Assembly (NCBI GenBank): GCA_029262235.1
Contig: JAJCZU010000004.1
Coordinates: 62,001-126,000, forward strand
Reading direction: 5' to 3'
Length of the DNA: 64,000 nucleotides
From: Candidatus Eiseniibacteriota bacterium
GTDB taxonomy: Bacteria; Orphanbacterota; Orphanbacteria; Orphanbacterales; Orphanbacteraceae
Every line of letters starts with the position of its first letter. Positions within the stretch are counted from its first letter, which is position 1. The notes under the pieces are model-generated. The model had not been told where the DNA came from. It saw nothing but the letters and a program-made list of their open reading frames with translations, and did not search any database. The translations under genes were made by a program, and so were the position numbers. Positions 53,379 to 62,140 of the stretch are shown piece by piece.

Positions 53379-54737
53379 ATGCCTCGATATGCGTCGGCAA
53401 CCAGTTACATGAAGCAAGAACAATGGTCTGAGCGTGTTGGGACGATGTTCAGCCCAACTCCTCGCATTGGCCCATCCTCCAAGGGAACGTTTTGGGTTGA
53501 GCGGCAAGATTATCTGCAGGACTTCTCCGACCTCATAGCTCAACCGTATACTCATGTTTGCCTGGACGGTCCGACAGGATCTGGGAAGACGTCACTTGCA
53601 TTGACCTGCCTGCGTTTGGCCAAGGTTCGTCATTCCGTCGTTGAGGTGACCGCATCGATGAGCTGGGCTGATCTCTGTCGCCAGATTCTCGATCCACACC
53701 ATAGCGAGGAGTCCTCAATAGATGCCGAGATAGCTTTTGGTGCTCGCGGCATTATTCCTGAGTTCATGTTCAAGTTGGGGGCTGGAGATCGCAGGAAAGC
53801 TCTCGACAGTGAAAAATTGCGAAACGAACGCATCTCGACAGCAACTGAACATGACATGGCCAAACACCTAGTCCGGTCAAAATCTGTTCTCGTTTTGGAT
53901 GACGCAGAACGCGCAACACGTGTATTGCTGAAGAGAGTAGCCGACCTTTGCAAGGTGTTGACTGGAACAAATTCCCATCCCAGGGCGAGGGTACTGCTCA
54001 TTGGTTCGGGAGATATCTATCGCACGGTTGCTCAAGATCATCCGGCTCTTGAGGATCGCCTCGTTCGATTTTCGTTGGGAGGATTTCGAACACCTGAAGA
54101 CTCGGTCAGCCTCATTGCCTCGGGGCTAAACGAATTAGGACTGCGCCATCCACTACAACACGAAGCGAACCAACCGGAAGACAGAGCAACCTGCGAGATG
54201 CATATTTGGAGGGCGGCGAACGGGCTACTGAAGCGTCTTAATCGTTTGGGTTACGAAATCGCAAGGGCAATGTTTGGGCGCAAGGTTGTCGAACCGGCAG
54301 ACATTCTCAAGGCAACAAATGTGATGATAGAGAAACAGTGGCGAGAACTTGCGGGAGAATACGGCAACATAATCCAGTATGTCATTTCTTCAAGAGTTGC
54401 AGAGAACGTTCTCCGTACGCTTTGTGAACAAGGCACATCGCTATCACACTCTGTTCCGGAGATCATAAACAGGGTAAGGGCCAGCACACCGGATGTTACT
54501 TTGGGCGCCGTCGAGCAATCTCTGAAAGCCTTTGTTATGCAGGGTGTCCTGATCCGAACTGGAAAGGTGAGTGAAACAATCTTCTTTCGAAGACCCTCGC
54601 TCGCACACATGATGGGTGTTGCAATGGAAGACATGAGCAGGTTCAAAGCGCTAGCATTGAGAAATGAAATACGTGAGAACCTTAAACCAAAACCGGTCGG
54701 GTTCGAAGATGATGAACGGTTCTTTGTGGGAGAATAG
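53379..54737 (+). CDS. AAA-type ATPase with winged-helix tail
   Basis: 452 residues. Walker A is GPTGSGKTS (about residues 64-72), Walker B is SVLVLDDAE, and a sensor-like ARVLLIGSGDIYRT follows. The segment DRLVRFSLGGFRTPEDSVSLIASGLNELGL is the lid, and the C-terminal 150 residues look like winged-helix sequence (VAENVLRTLCEQGTSLSHSVPEIINRV...LKAFVMQGVLIRTGKVSETIFFRRP). The overall layout recalls the TniB/ExeA and ORC/Cdc6-type NTPases of mobile elements and defence loci. GC content is lower than in the core genes. It precedes gdhA by about 100 bases. No clear ribosome binding site is spaced correctly for the chosen start, so the start may lie at ATG 53409. Confidence 0.8.
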   Translation: MPRYASATSYMKQEQWSERVGTMFSPTPRIGPSSKGTFWVERQDYLQDFSDLIAQPYTHVCLDGPTGSGKTSLALTCLRLAKVRHSVVEVTASMSWADLCRQILDPHHSEESSIDAEIAFGARGIIPEFMFKLGAGDRRKALDSEKLRNERISTATEHDMAKHLVRSKSVLVLDDAERATRVLLKRVADLCKVLTGTNSHPRARVLLIGSGDIYRTVAQDHPALEDRLVRFSLGGFRTPEDSVSLIASGLNELGLRHPLQHEANQPEDRATCEMHIWRAANGLLKRLNRLGYEIARAMFGRKVVEPADILKATNVMIEKQWRELAGEYGNIIQYVISSRVAENVLRTLCEQGTSLSHSVPEIINRVRASTPDVTLGAVEQSLKAFVMQGVLIRTGKVSETIFFRRPSLAHMMGVAMEDMSRFKALALRNEIRENLKPKPVGFEDDERFFVGE

Positions 54738-54833
54738 CCTGAGTGTCCCAGGAACAGGTCCCTCAAAGCAAAGCTGCCGTTGGCCGTTTCTTGCTCAATT
54801 CTATTGATCGCACATTCGACCGGAGATTCTTGT

Positions 54834-56210
54834 ATGACCAAAATACAATCAAGTGCCTTCTTAGGCGATCTGCTCATGAAGGTAAAGGCGAGAGATCCCC
54901 AAGAAGCTGAATTCCATCAATCAATAGCGGAAGTTTTCAGCTCGATCTTGCCGGTCTTGGAGGTTCACTCTGAGTACGTGTCATCAGGAATTCTAGAGCG
55001 GCTAGTGGAACCTGAGCGTGTACTCATGTTTCGCGTCCCGTGGGTAGATGATGCTGGACACGTTCAAGTCAATCGCGGCTATCGTATCGAAATGAATAGC
55101 GCGGTCGGACCGTACAAGGGTGGGTTGAGATTCCACCCATCCGTTTCAATTGGGATCTTAAAGTTCCTGGCATTTGAGCAAGTCTTCAAGAATGCATTGA
55201 CCACATTGCAGATGGGCGGTGGAAAGGGTGGAGCGGATTTTGACCCAAAGGGAAAGACCGATGGCGAGGTCATGAGGTTTTGCCAAAGCTTCATGACCGA
55301 GTTGGCGCGGCACATAGGTCCAAATACCGACATCCCTGGAGGCGATATTGGTGTTGGGGGGCGAGAGATTGGATACCTATTTGGCCAGTATCGAAGGATA
55401 CGCAATCAATTCAATGGGGTCTTGACAGGCAAGGCGTTGAACTGGGGAGGGTCTCTCTTGCGCCCCGAGGCCACAGGATACGGATGTGTCTACTTTGCGA
55501 GGGAAATGCTCGCCGCACACAGTGATCAACTTGATGGAAAGACGTGCCTGGTTTCGGGAAGTGGAAATGTCGCGCAGTACACCTTAGAAAAGCTAGTGCA
55601 CTTAGGGGCAAAACCCGTAACAGTCTCGGATTCACAGGGTTTCATCTACGATGCGGATGGAATTGATCAGGAGAAGATCGAATGGATCATGGAGCTAAAG
55701 AACAATCGACGAGCAAGAATATCGCAGTATGTTGAGAAGTTCCCGAAAGCAGAGTACGTTGCTGCGGACCCAAGGCTCCCTTACAATCCACTTTGGAGTA
55801 TTCGTGCAGATTGCGCATTCCCTTGCGCGACTCAGAATGAGATAGCCGCGGAGGATGCGACGCAACTGATTGAGAACGGCATTGTCTTAGTATGCGAGGG
55901 GTCAAATATGCCAACGACGCCAGATGCAGTTCGAATTATTATTGAGGCGAGCGTTCTATATGGGCCAGCAAAGGCTGCAAACGCCGGAGGCGTTGCAACG
56001 TCCGGGCTGGAGATGGCTCAGAACCGACTAGGGCTTAGCTGGGCTCGAAGCGATATTGATGCGCAGCTACAGGCTGTCATGAAATCAATACATGAGACGT
56101 GTTACTTCACCGCAGAGCGATACGGAAGTCCCAACAATCTGCTAGCAGGTGCGAATATTGCAGCTTTCGTACGTGTGGCTGACGCTATGCTAGATCAGGG
56201 CGTCATTTAG
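54834..56210 (+). CDS. gdhA: NADP-specific glutamate dehydrogenase
   Basis: 458 residues from ATG 54834 (CGGAG upstream). The hexameric GdhA signatures are complete: GPYKGGLRFHPSVSIGILKFLAFEQVFKNALTTLQMGGGKGGADFDP (catalytic lysine in the GGGKGG segment), PGGDIGVGGREIGYLFGQYR, the dinucleotide-binding CLVSGSGNVAQYTLEKL and PCATQNEI. It catalyses reductive amination of 2-oxoglutarate with NADPH. It has the lower GC and AT-rich codon ends of the island, unlike core genes, so probably transferred. Its place next to an ATPase of mobile-element type is odd for a metabolic gene. Confidence 0.95.
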   Translation: MTKIQSSAFLGDLLMKVKARDPQEAEFHQSIAEVFSSILPVLEVHSEYVSSGILERLVEPERVLMFRVPWVDDAGHVQVNRGYRIEMNSAVGPYKGGLRFHPSVSIGILKFLAFEQVFKNALTTLQMGGGKGGADFDPKGKTDGEVMRFCQSFMTELARHIGPNTDIPGGDIGVGGREIGYLFGQYRRIRNQFNGVLTGKALNWGGSLLRPEATGYGCVYFAREMLAAHSDQLDGKTCLVSGSGNVAQYTLEKLVHLGAKPVTVSDSQGFIYDADGIDQEKIEWIMELKNNRRARISQYVEKFPKAEYVAADPRLPYNPLWSIRADCAFPCATQNEIAAEDATQLIENGIVLVCEGSNMPTTPDAVRIIIEASVLYGPAKAANAGGVATSGLEMAQNRLGLSWARSDIDAQLQAVMKSIHETCYFTAERYGSPNNLLAGANIAAFVRVADAMLDQGVI

Positions 56211-56228
56211 AGTCCTCTGACCCGTTAG

Positions 56229-56340
56229 TGTTCGAAAACTCGACCGACCTCAAACCTGGCGACTTATGGTGCCTGCGCTAAGCTCATCCAATGAGCTCCA
56301 CAATCCAACTCCAACTACTCCGGGTTACAATCGCGGGGCC
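56229..56340 (+). mobile_element. Truncated 5' end of an IS element related to the one at 60718
   Basis: AGTGTTCGAAAACTCGACCG through CGGGTTACAATCGC resembles the left end of the IS at 60718, including the inverted repeat and the first 16 codons of the transposase (MSSTIQLQLLRVTIAG vs MSATIQLQLLLITFAG, ATG at 56291). Similarity stops near 56335 in GC-rich sequence, so only the promoter/start portion remains. Confidence 0.75.
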
Positions 56341-56434
56341 AACTAGCCACCACCCCGCCCCGCGCCTCCACAGGGGGGAGGGGGGATGGGTCTGGCGGCT
56401 CGCGGGCTGTGGAAAGGGCGGTGAGATCCCCATT

Positions 56435-56594
56435 TCGCATCACGCAACAAACAGTCTGAGTGAGCATGCGGTATAGTAAAGGCAAGATCGGTGTGGCAAA
56501 ACGGAATCGTGCGGCCCGCAGATTTGAGGGATAGTGGCCTATAGCTGGAGGCACGAAGTGTCCCATTTTGCCTGACGACGTACAGTTGCACCAT
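56435..56594 (+). promoter_or_regulatory. Leader A: conserved promoter/leader homologous to 61930-62137
   Basis: TCGCATCACGCAACAAAC, the box TATAGT (56472-56477) and about 120 bases after it align with the sequence upstream of the ORF at 62141. Best-conserved: CCCGC..A..TGAGGGA.AGTG.C.T...TAGCT. Similarity is near 60% before the box and 65-70% after. It precedes a 50-codon ORF at 56595. It may be a regulatory leader or a small RNA. Confidence 0.55.
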
Positions 56595-56747
56595 ATGTTT
56601 TGCAACATGACCGGTGTTCCACTTTCAGTTCTGATTGGCGGGAACGGCGATCGGTTGCTCGGTACGTACTGGGGAGAACCCGTTGGAGCTACTGAGAGGC
56701 AACTTGATGAGAATACGCTTGTTAGAGAGGTATTCCCTCGCTTCTGA
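56595..56747 (+). CDS. Small open frame after leader A
   Basis: 50 codons: MFCNMTGVPLSVLIGGNGDR, then LLGTYWGEPVGATERQLDENTLVREVFPRF. No ribosome binding site and no recognised domain. The frame is open from 56535 without ATG. It may be a remnant left between the truncated IS and the HEAT-like gene, or a real small gene; I cannot decide. Confidence 0.3.
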   Translation: MFCNMTGVPLSVLIGGNGDRLLGTYWGEPVGATERQLDENTLVREVFPRF

Positions 56748-56812
56748 GAACTCACATTCAACTGCGAAGTACCAGGGCTAGGAAGCGATCGGAGCGTTTG
56801 CGCCAACCGCGC

Positions 56813-59023
56813 CTAATCGATAAGTGAATCGTCTACTTGTTCGAAAGTCCGTCTTGCACAATCTCGCACCAGCCAGGAACGATCTGAGAGTCCTCTGTCT
56901 CGAAGGCCACCCTGGCCTTTGCTCTCCTCGCCACGAAGTCCCGTGGCTACCACAGCGATTCTGGTGAGACGACGACCTTCGCTAAGCAAGGTACTGAGGC
57001 GATCAATAATGGTGTCATAACCTGTTAGGCTTGGGGCCTTGGTCCAGTCGAAGGCGTCAAGCACGCCCTGAACAACGTTCTCCTCAGGATCGAAGAGGCC
57101 AGCAGCCAATATCGATTCGTAAGATAACTGCGCGCTATCTGTAGAAGCGCCCAAGCTGGCTCGGAGGATTAACTCTCGGACTCTCTGGTCTGGAGACCTT
57201 GCCAATTTTTGAAGATGGGCCTGATTGACTGCATGCGCTTGCAAATCAAGTGCTAAGCTAATCTTCGCTGCTTGGATCAACTCCGGTTCGGTTCTCAGAA
57301 AAGACATAGACGCCCCAGCTATAGGAAACTCTTCCATGATCTCTTGTGCCGAGGCCGAGAACAAGCTCTTGCGGGCGAGGGCGCCTAGCGCTTCAATTGC
57401 CTGAAGTCGAATGTTGCTTGGAACCTGGTGATCGCCAGCGATTTCTCTGAGAACCGAGGCTGACTCCGGATCTCTAAGAGAGCGAATAGCACGAACCAGT
57501 GGCGAAACGGGAGATTGACCGATCCGTTGTCGGCCCATCTTTGCCTCATGTACATAGGCTCTTAGCTCGCCAACCAAGAGAGGAACTATTCGTGAAAGCG
57601 TCTTCTCGTCGACAACATGAGGAGCAAGGTCCGATACGTTTGCAATTGTCGTTGGAGTGCTGTTAACAACATGCTCAAATACTCTTTCTCTCTGGGAGTC
57701 GTCACCTGCAAGCAATGAACATGTGATAACTAGCGATGGCAAAGGTCCTTCATGCGACAATAGTCGGAGGCCAGATTCAAAAATCCTATCAGATGACCGT
57801 CGAGATAGCCTGGCCGAAATGAATGGGGTCACACCTTGTAGAACCCCCTGTGCCTGCGATTCAGTTAGGCGATCTAGCTTGTCATCCCAGATACTCTTTA
57901 GACGAACACTCAGCAGTGCCCAGAGACTTGCTTGGGTTTGGGCAACAGGGTGGTCGCTATAAACGGGGTAAAAATCATCCAGCAGCTTTGCGGCTCTATC
58001 TATAGAGAGCAGATCCCAGCACTCGCGAAGGATCTCGAAAGATGCCGGAGCCAATCTTCTTCCGAGAGCTCCCTTCCGAATCAGTATTCGTGCAAGGTAG
58101 TCCCCCGACATATCGTCAAACGATCGTTCCGCGTAATCCAAGACCGTAGATAGCTGGGAACCTCCACTTAGCGTCCACATCGCAACTCCATTGGATGACT
58201 CCGTAGGAGTGGGCCTGGCCTGAAGCAGCAGTTTTGCCGCTAGCTGCTTTCGCAAAGTCCGCCTAAGCCCGAGGGCTCCGGCCCATGTGCTCTGGGTATC
58301 CGCGATTTGAAGGCTATCCGCAGCTGTGCCCATGCTCCAGTGCACCGTCCAAGGGGAGCGCGCGCGTGCTGTCAACATCGAAGAGAGCAGATTGGCTGAC
58401 CCCTCATTGGCGAGATGTTGAATCCAAGGATAGCGAGACAAAGAGTCTGGAGTTAATGACTGGGAAAGGTCCGATCCAATTGCGTGCTCACGTATCGACT
58501 CTGGGGGAAGTAGATTCATGGCTTCAATTGCAATGAGATTTCCGATGTAAGAGTCCCCCAAGCCGATCTTGACAGCTTCCCCAAGCAATGTCTCAACGTG
58601 CTCGTCCCAGCGATGGTCGAGTGCATTGAAGATGAGCTTCGCAATAATCCGCAGACACGCATCGGTGTCTTGCAGTCTAACCAAGGCTTGGGTAGCTTTT
58701 ACCAAATGGGTTGGTTCCAGAGTAGATGGGGCCCAAGACTGCAAACACAGTGCAAGCAACTGCGACCAATCATCGTCCTGATTTGAGATTTCTGCCCAGT
58801 GTCGATTGGCTTGGTCAGCATTCCCGTTCAACTCCTCGTATACACCAATGGCAGCCAAGCCAAGCGTGTCAGGCTCATCACCGAGTTTACTTAGATCAAT
58901 CGGGTAATAACTGAATGCCCGAAGGAACTGTTGAGCACTGGGAGAGTTATCAGATCTTAAGGAGGGTACATCCCAGAAAAGGGCGGCCTTAACAATGCGC
59001 TGAGTATCCCTAGCGGAGCTCAT
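56813..59023 (-). CDS. HEAT/ARM-like repeat protein, second gene of candidate defence pair
   Basis: 736 residues from ATG 59023 with GGGAG five bases upstream (an upstream GTG at 59035 is possible). The whole protein is helical. Repeats with the HEAT pattern are clearest in the C-terminal half (SVLREIAGDHQVPSNIRLQAIEALGALARKSLFSAS; VRELILRASLGASTDSAQLSYESILAAGLFDPEENVVQGVLDAF; DRSWLVRDCARRTFEQVDD). No enzymatic motif, signal peptide or membrane segment. The start overlaps the end of the TIR/DUF4062-like gene by 14 bases, so the two are translationally coupled. Such helical proteins often act as scaffold or sensor in antiphage systems. Function here is inference. Confidence 0.75.
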   Translation of the reverse strand: MSSARDTQRIVKAALFWDVPSLRSDNSPSAQQFLRAFSYYPIDLSKLGDEPDTLGLAAIGVYEELNGNADQANRHWAEISNQDDDWSQLLALCLQSWAPSTLEPTHLVKATQALVRLQDTDACLRIIAKLIFNALDHRWDEHVETLLGEAVKIGLGDSYIGNLIAIEAMNLLPPESIREHAIGSDLSQSLTPDSLSRYPWIQHLANEGSANLLSSMLTARARSPWTVHWSMGTAADSLQIADTQSTWAGALGLRRTLRKQLAAKLLLQARPTPTESSNGVAMWTLSGGSQLSTVLDYAERSFDDMSGDYLARILIRKGALGRRLAPASFEILRECWDLLSIDRAAKLLDDFYPVYSDHPVAQTQASLWALLSVRLKSIWDDKLDRLTESQAQGVLQGVTPFISARLSRRSSDRIFESGLRLLSHEGPLPSLVITCSLLAGDDSQRERVFEHVVNSTPTTIANVSDLAPHVVDEKTLSRIVPLLVGELRAYVHEAKMGRQRIGQSPVSPLVRAIRSLRDPESASVLREIAGDHQVPSNIRLQAIEALGALARKSLFSASAQEIMEEFPIAGASMSFLRTEPELIQAAKISLALDLQAHAVNQAHLQKLARSPDQRVRELILRASLGASTDSAQLSYESILAAGLFDPEENVVQGVLDAFDWTKAPSLTGYDTIIDRLSTLLSEGRRLTRIAVVATGLRGEESKGQGGLRDRGLSDRSWLVRDCARRTFEQVDDSLID

Positions 59024-59636
59024 GAAAGCTCCCACTTTGAGGGGCTGATGTTGCGCCTAGTAGTATTGATACAAGATTCTGCAAAAGCAGCAGCCACCCA
59101 TCTTCAGAGTCTGGGTCTTGCAAATGAGCGAACAATAGATCGTTTTGGCGTGTTCGAAGGAAGTCCGCCACCTCCGAGTTCTTCTGGGTGGGCGCCCAAA
59201 GGACAATCAACTCAGGAGGTTTTGATGGGAGCACAGCAAGAATCTCTTCCTCTGTACCCTTACCAATCTTGTCATGGAGGATGGCGATCACCCAGTTTGA
59301 TTGTCTGGCCTGTTCAACAAAAATGTCGTTGGTCTTGGCCCCGGTACTTGCCTTTTGTGCGGCAGCTCTTTCCCATCTGCGTGCTTCAAAACGGACTGGA
59401 ATCTGCGCGTCGCGGAGTTGAGGGTTAAATACTTGCACGAGAACGCGCTCTACTCGATTTCGCAATGCAACGGCATCGTCGCCCGATGAGATAAACACAC
59501 TGTATGTTCGTACAGATAAAGGCAGCCCAACCAGAGACTCAAGGGAGAGATTCTCTGGGCCAGCCGTCGCCAGGTCTCTCTTGCGCCGGGGCAATAGCAA
59601 TCCGAGCAATCGCTTTACAACGCGACCTAGCCCCAT
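59010..59636 (-). CDS. TIR/DUF4062-like protein, first gene of candidate defence pair
   Basis: 208 residues from ATG 59636. The N-terminus MGLGRVVKRLLGLLLPRRKR is a basic amphipathic helix that could target membrane. Residues ~45-130 (YSVFISSGDDAVALRNRVERVLVQVF...RRWERAAAQKAS...NDIFVEQARQSNWVIAILHDKIGKGTEEEI) have the VFISS start, the NDIFV strand and GTEEEI acidic patch typical of the DUF4062/TIR-like fold. In canonical TIR effectors a Glu is needed for NAD cleavage; whether an equivalent is present is unclear. With the overlapping HEAT-like gene it forms a two-gene unit. Confidence 0.7.
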   Translation of the reverse strand: MGLGRVVKRLLGLLLPRRKRDLATAGPENLSLESLVGLPLSVRTYSVFISSGDDAVALRNRVERVLVQVFNPQLRDAQIPVRFEARRWERAAAQKASTGAKTNDIFVEQARQSNWVIAILHDKIGKGTEEEILAVLPSKPPELIVLWAPTQKNSEVADFLRTRQNDLLFAHLQDPDSEDGWLLLLQNLVSILLGATSAPQSGSFHELR

Positions 59637-59848
59637 TTTGACAATTCCCCAGTATCGCGCTCTGTCTCCCTCGGATAGGGCTCAACAGTCAACTCGTTTC
59701 GCAGGCTCAAGTTTGGACTCTGCGATTCCATGCAATCACCATATCCACTTCGTTGTGCGCGTCGGAAGTCGAGACAGTGTCTCTTGTGACTCGAAATGAT
59801 CACATGTCTTGCTACGTAAGTGAAAGAAGACTTCATCTCCAAGCAATG

Positions 59849-60157
59849 CTAAGGAAGAATCGCTGGCGCGTCCAGGAATGCTGAGTCGCCAGCGTGCGCC
59901 CGGCACCGTTCGCTGTTACTTAGGTTCTGACGTAGAACACCCTCCTGAATCTCCGGGGCCAGATTTGCCAGATTCTCAATCTGCGTGACACGCGTACGAC
60001 TGAGTCCATACCTGCGAGCAATCTCAGCATGCGTCGTCTCACCCGCCCGTAGCATCCGCTCAAGGTGAATGGCCAGTGCCATCAACCTCGCGATCCTCGG
60101 CACCTTTTCCACAGGGGTGGCGGGGGAGCGGGGAGATTTACGTCCGAATGATACCAT
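59849..60157 (-). CDS. HTH protein, downstream tandem copy (short)
   Basis: 102 residues: MVSFGRKSPRSPATPVEKVPRIARLMALAIHLERMLRAGETTHAEIARRYGLSRTRVTQIENLANLAPEIQEGVL. The HTH is HAEIARRYGLSRTRVTQIENLA. It is a tandem paralogue of 60138-60548, similar over about 75 residues, lacking the ~30-residue N-terminal part, with a start that overlaps the end of that gene. Such ParB/KorB-like HTH modules are often found near recombinase and IS genes. It may be a degenerating duplicate. Confidence 0.6.
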   Translation of the reverse strand: MVSFGRKSPRSPATPVEKVPRIARLMALAIHLERMLRAGETTHAEIARRYGLSRTRVTQIENLANLAPEIQEGVLRQNLSNSERCRAHAGDSAFLDAPAILP

Positions 60158-60548
60158 GGGCTAGTTGCTGAGCCCAAGAATCCTGAGTCGCAAGCCAGCG
60201 GAGGTCACGCTCAGTATGCAAGGAATCTCCAAGAAGAATCCTTTCTTGGATCGCGGGGGCCAGATTTGTCAGGTTCACGATTTGGGTCACACGCGCGCGA
60301 CTCAGCCCGTACCGGCGCGCGATCTCCACGTGTGTGGTGTGGCCCGACCGCAATACCCCCTCGAAGTAGATAGCCAACGCCATCAACCTCGCAATCCTCG
60401 GCACCTCTTCCACAGGGGCGGGGGGGCGTAGATCTTTACGTCCGAATGATACCACGCGGGCGATATTGTCGAGTCCTGTTATCGTGAGCCGCTCATCGCC
60501 GTTGGATTCGTTCGATGGTTCGGAGATCACCAAGGGGATACTCCCCAT
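60138..60548 (-). CDS. HTH protein, upstream tandem copy
   Basis: 136 residues. The N-terminus MGSIPLVISEPSNESNGDERLTITGLDNIARVVSFGRKDLRPPAPVEEVPRIARL precedes the HTH HVEIARRYGLSRARVTQIVNLTNLAPAIQERIL. Overlaps the downstream copy by 20 bases. No transmembrane segment or further domain. Likely a DNA-binding protein of unknown target, associated with the mobile region. Confidence 0.65.
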   Translation of the reverse strand: MGSIPLVISEPSNESNGDERLTITGLDNIARVVSFGRKDLRPPAPVEEVPRIARLMALAIYFEGVLRSGHTTHVEIARRYGLSRARVTQIVNLTNLAPAIQERILLGDSLHTERDLRWLATQDSWAQQLAHGIIRT

Positions 60549-60717
60549 TTTACAGTGGGAGATTGGTCTGAAAGTTCAGGCGGACGAAACCTGTTGAAGG
60601 AGTTGATTGATCACCAGTGGCTTCCAAACCAACCCAAGTTCTGAGTTCTCTCCCAACCTGCCTGAATAAATACCCAGGAACTTTGTTGATGGGTAAGCTG
60701 CAATCACGTAACCCCGT

Positions 60718-61873
60718 AGTGTCCGAAAAGTCAAACGACCTCAAACCGCACGACTTACAACCCTCTGCTAAGCTCGTCCGATGAGCGCCACGATCCAACT
60801 ACAGCTACTCCTGATCACCTTCGCCGGCTGGATTGGCCGACAACAGACAGAGGTGATCCAATATCTGGTCGAAGAAAACCGCGTCCTCAAGGAACAGATC
60901 GAGTCCAGCGGTAAGCGAATGCGCCTGACCGATGGCCAGCGTCGTCGGCTGGCCGCCAAGGGGAAGCTTCTAGGCCGAAAGGTATTGCAGCAGATCGCCC
61001 CGATCGTTACGCCCGATACGATTCTGGCGTGGCACCGGCGGCTCATTGCCGCTAGGTGGACCTATCCGCAGAAGCGTCTCGGTCGTCCTGGCGTGATGAA
61101 GGAGATTCGACGCCTGATTGTCGAGATGGCGGAGAGCAATCCGAGTTGGGGTATGCTCGCATCCAGGGTGCCCTGAAGCATCTGAATCATCGCGTTGCCC
61201 GCAGCACGATCGCCAAGACGCTCAAAGAGAACGGGATGAAACCCGCACCGGACCGCCCCATGAGCTGGTCGACGTTCGTGCGCTCCCACGCCCACTTGAT
61301 CGCGGCGGTCGACTTCTTTACGACAGAGGTGTGGACGGCTCGGGGGCTGGTGACTCACTACACCCTCGTCGTGATCGATATCGCGACACGCCGGGTGTAT
61401 CTCGCTGGCACGACGCCGAATCCCGTGTCGGAGTTCATGCAGCAGATCGCCCGAAACCTGACTGATTGCGAAGACGGATTCCTCCTCGGGAAGCGGTTCC
61501 TAATCCACGATCGGGACACGGTCTTCTCGTCGGCATTCCGATCAATCCTTGCCAGCGCGGGCGTGAAGGCCCTGCTCACATCCTACCAGGCTCCGAACAT
61601 GAACGCGTACGCCGAGAGGTTCATCCGGTCGATCAAGTCGGAGTGTCTCGGACAGATGATCTTTGTTGGCCAACGCTCTCTCGATCGAGCCATCAAGGAG
61701 TTCGTGGAGCACTATCATGACGAGCGCAGCCACCAGGGTATCGGGAACCGGCTCATCAGCGGGGCGGGGCCACAATGCATGGGCAGCGTTCAGGGGCGGC
61801 AGCGATTGGGCGGAGTGCTGAGCTACTACCACCAGGAGGCCGCGTGAACGAGTGGTTTGAGTTTTCGGATGCT
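60718..61873 (+). mobile_element. Insertion sequence with rve-type transposase
   Basis: Left end AGTGTCCGAAAAGTCAAAC (60718-60736) and right end GTTTGAGTTTTCGGATGCT (61855-61873) are imperfect terminal inverted repeats of 19 bases. The element is about 1156 bases and carries one transposase frame, broken by a frameshift. A truncated relative of its left end lies at 56229. Target-site duplication is not obvious. Confidence 0.8.
60781..61847 (+). pseudogene. Integrase-core (rve, DDE) transposase with frameshift near 61150
   Basis: The first frame (60781-61176) encodes an N-terminal HTH part (MSATIQLQLLLITFAGWIGRQQ ... TWRHRR-like DTILAWHRRLIAARWTYPQKR) and stops after SNPSWGMLASRVP. The next frame continues with YARIQGALKHLNHRVARSTIAKTLKENGMKPAPDRP, then AAVDFFTTEVW (D), FLIHDRDTVF (D) and AYAERFIRSIKSECL (E), the DDE triad of the IS481/IS3-like rve family. 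The break is at TTGGGGT (61146-61152): one missing base, or programmed -1 slippage in the G run. Called pseudogene because most relatives have a single frame; slippage cannot be ruled out. Confidence 0.8.
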
Positions 61874-61929
61874 TCGGGGGTGAAATGCGGTCAGGAAATT
61901 CGCACCATGTCATAAGCAGGGCAAGGGAT

Positions 61930-62140
61930 CGCATCGCATCAAACGTCAAACATTGAGGGAACGAAAAGTGCTATAGTCAGGGGAGGCTGGGCGGCGCGAA
62001 GCGCAATCATGGGCCCGCTGAACTGAGGGAAAGTGTCTTTTAGCTGAGTGCGTGGAGAGTCTCATCTTCTTTGATGAGGGACAGCGATTGCAGTACCGCT
62101 TTTGATCAGAAAGAGTGTTGGATCTGGAGGCTGTTGACGG
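61930..62140 (+). promoter_or_regulatory. Leader B: conserved promoter/leader upstream of the ORF at 62141
   Basis: Contains TCGCATC, TATAGT (61972-61977) and a ~130-base segment homologous to leader A. GGAGG at 62126-62130 lies ten bases before TTG 62141. It follows the IS right end by about 60 bases. I see no terminator hairpin in it. Confidence 0.55.
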
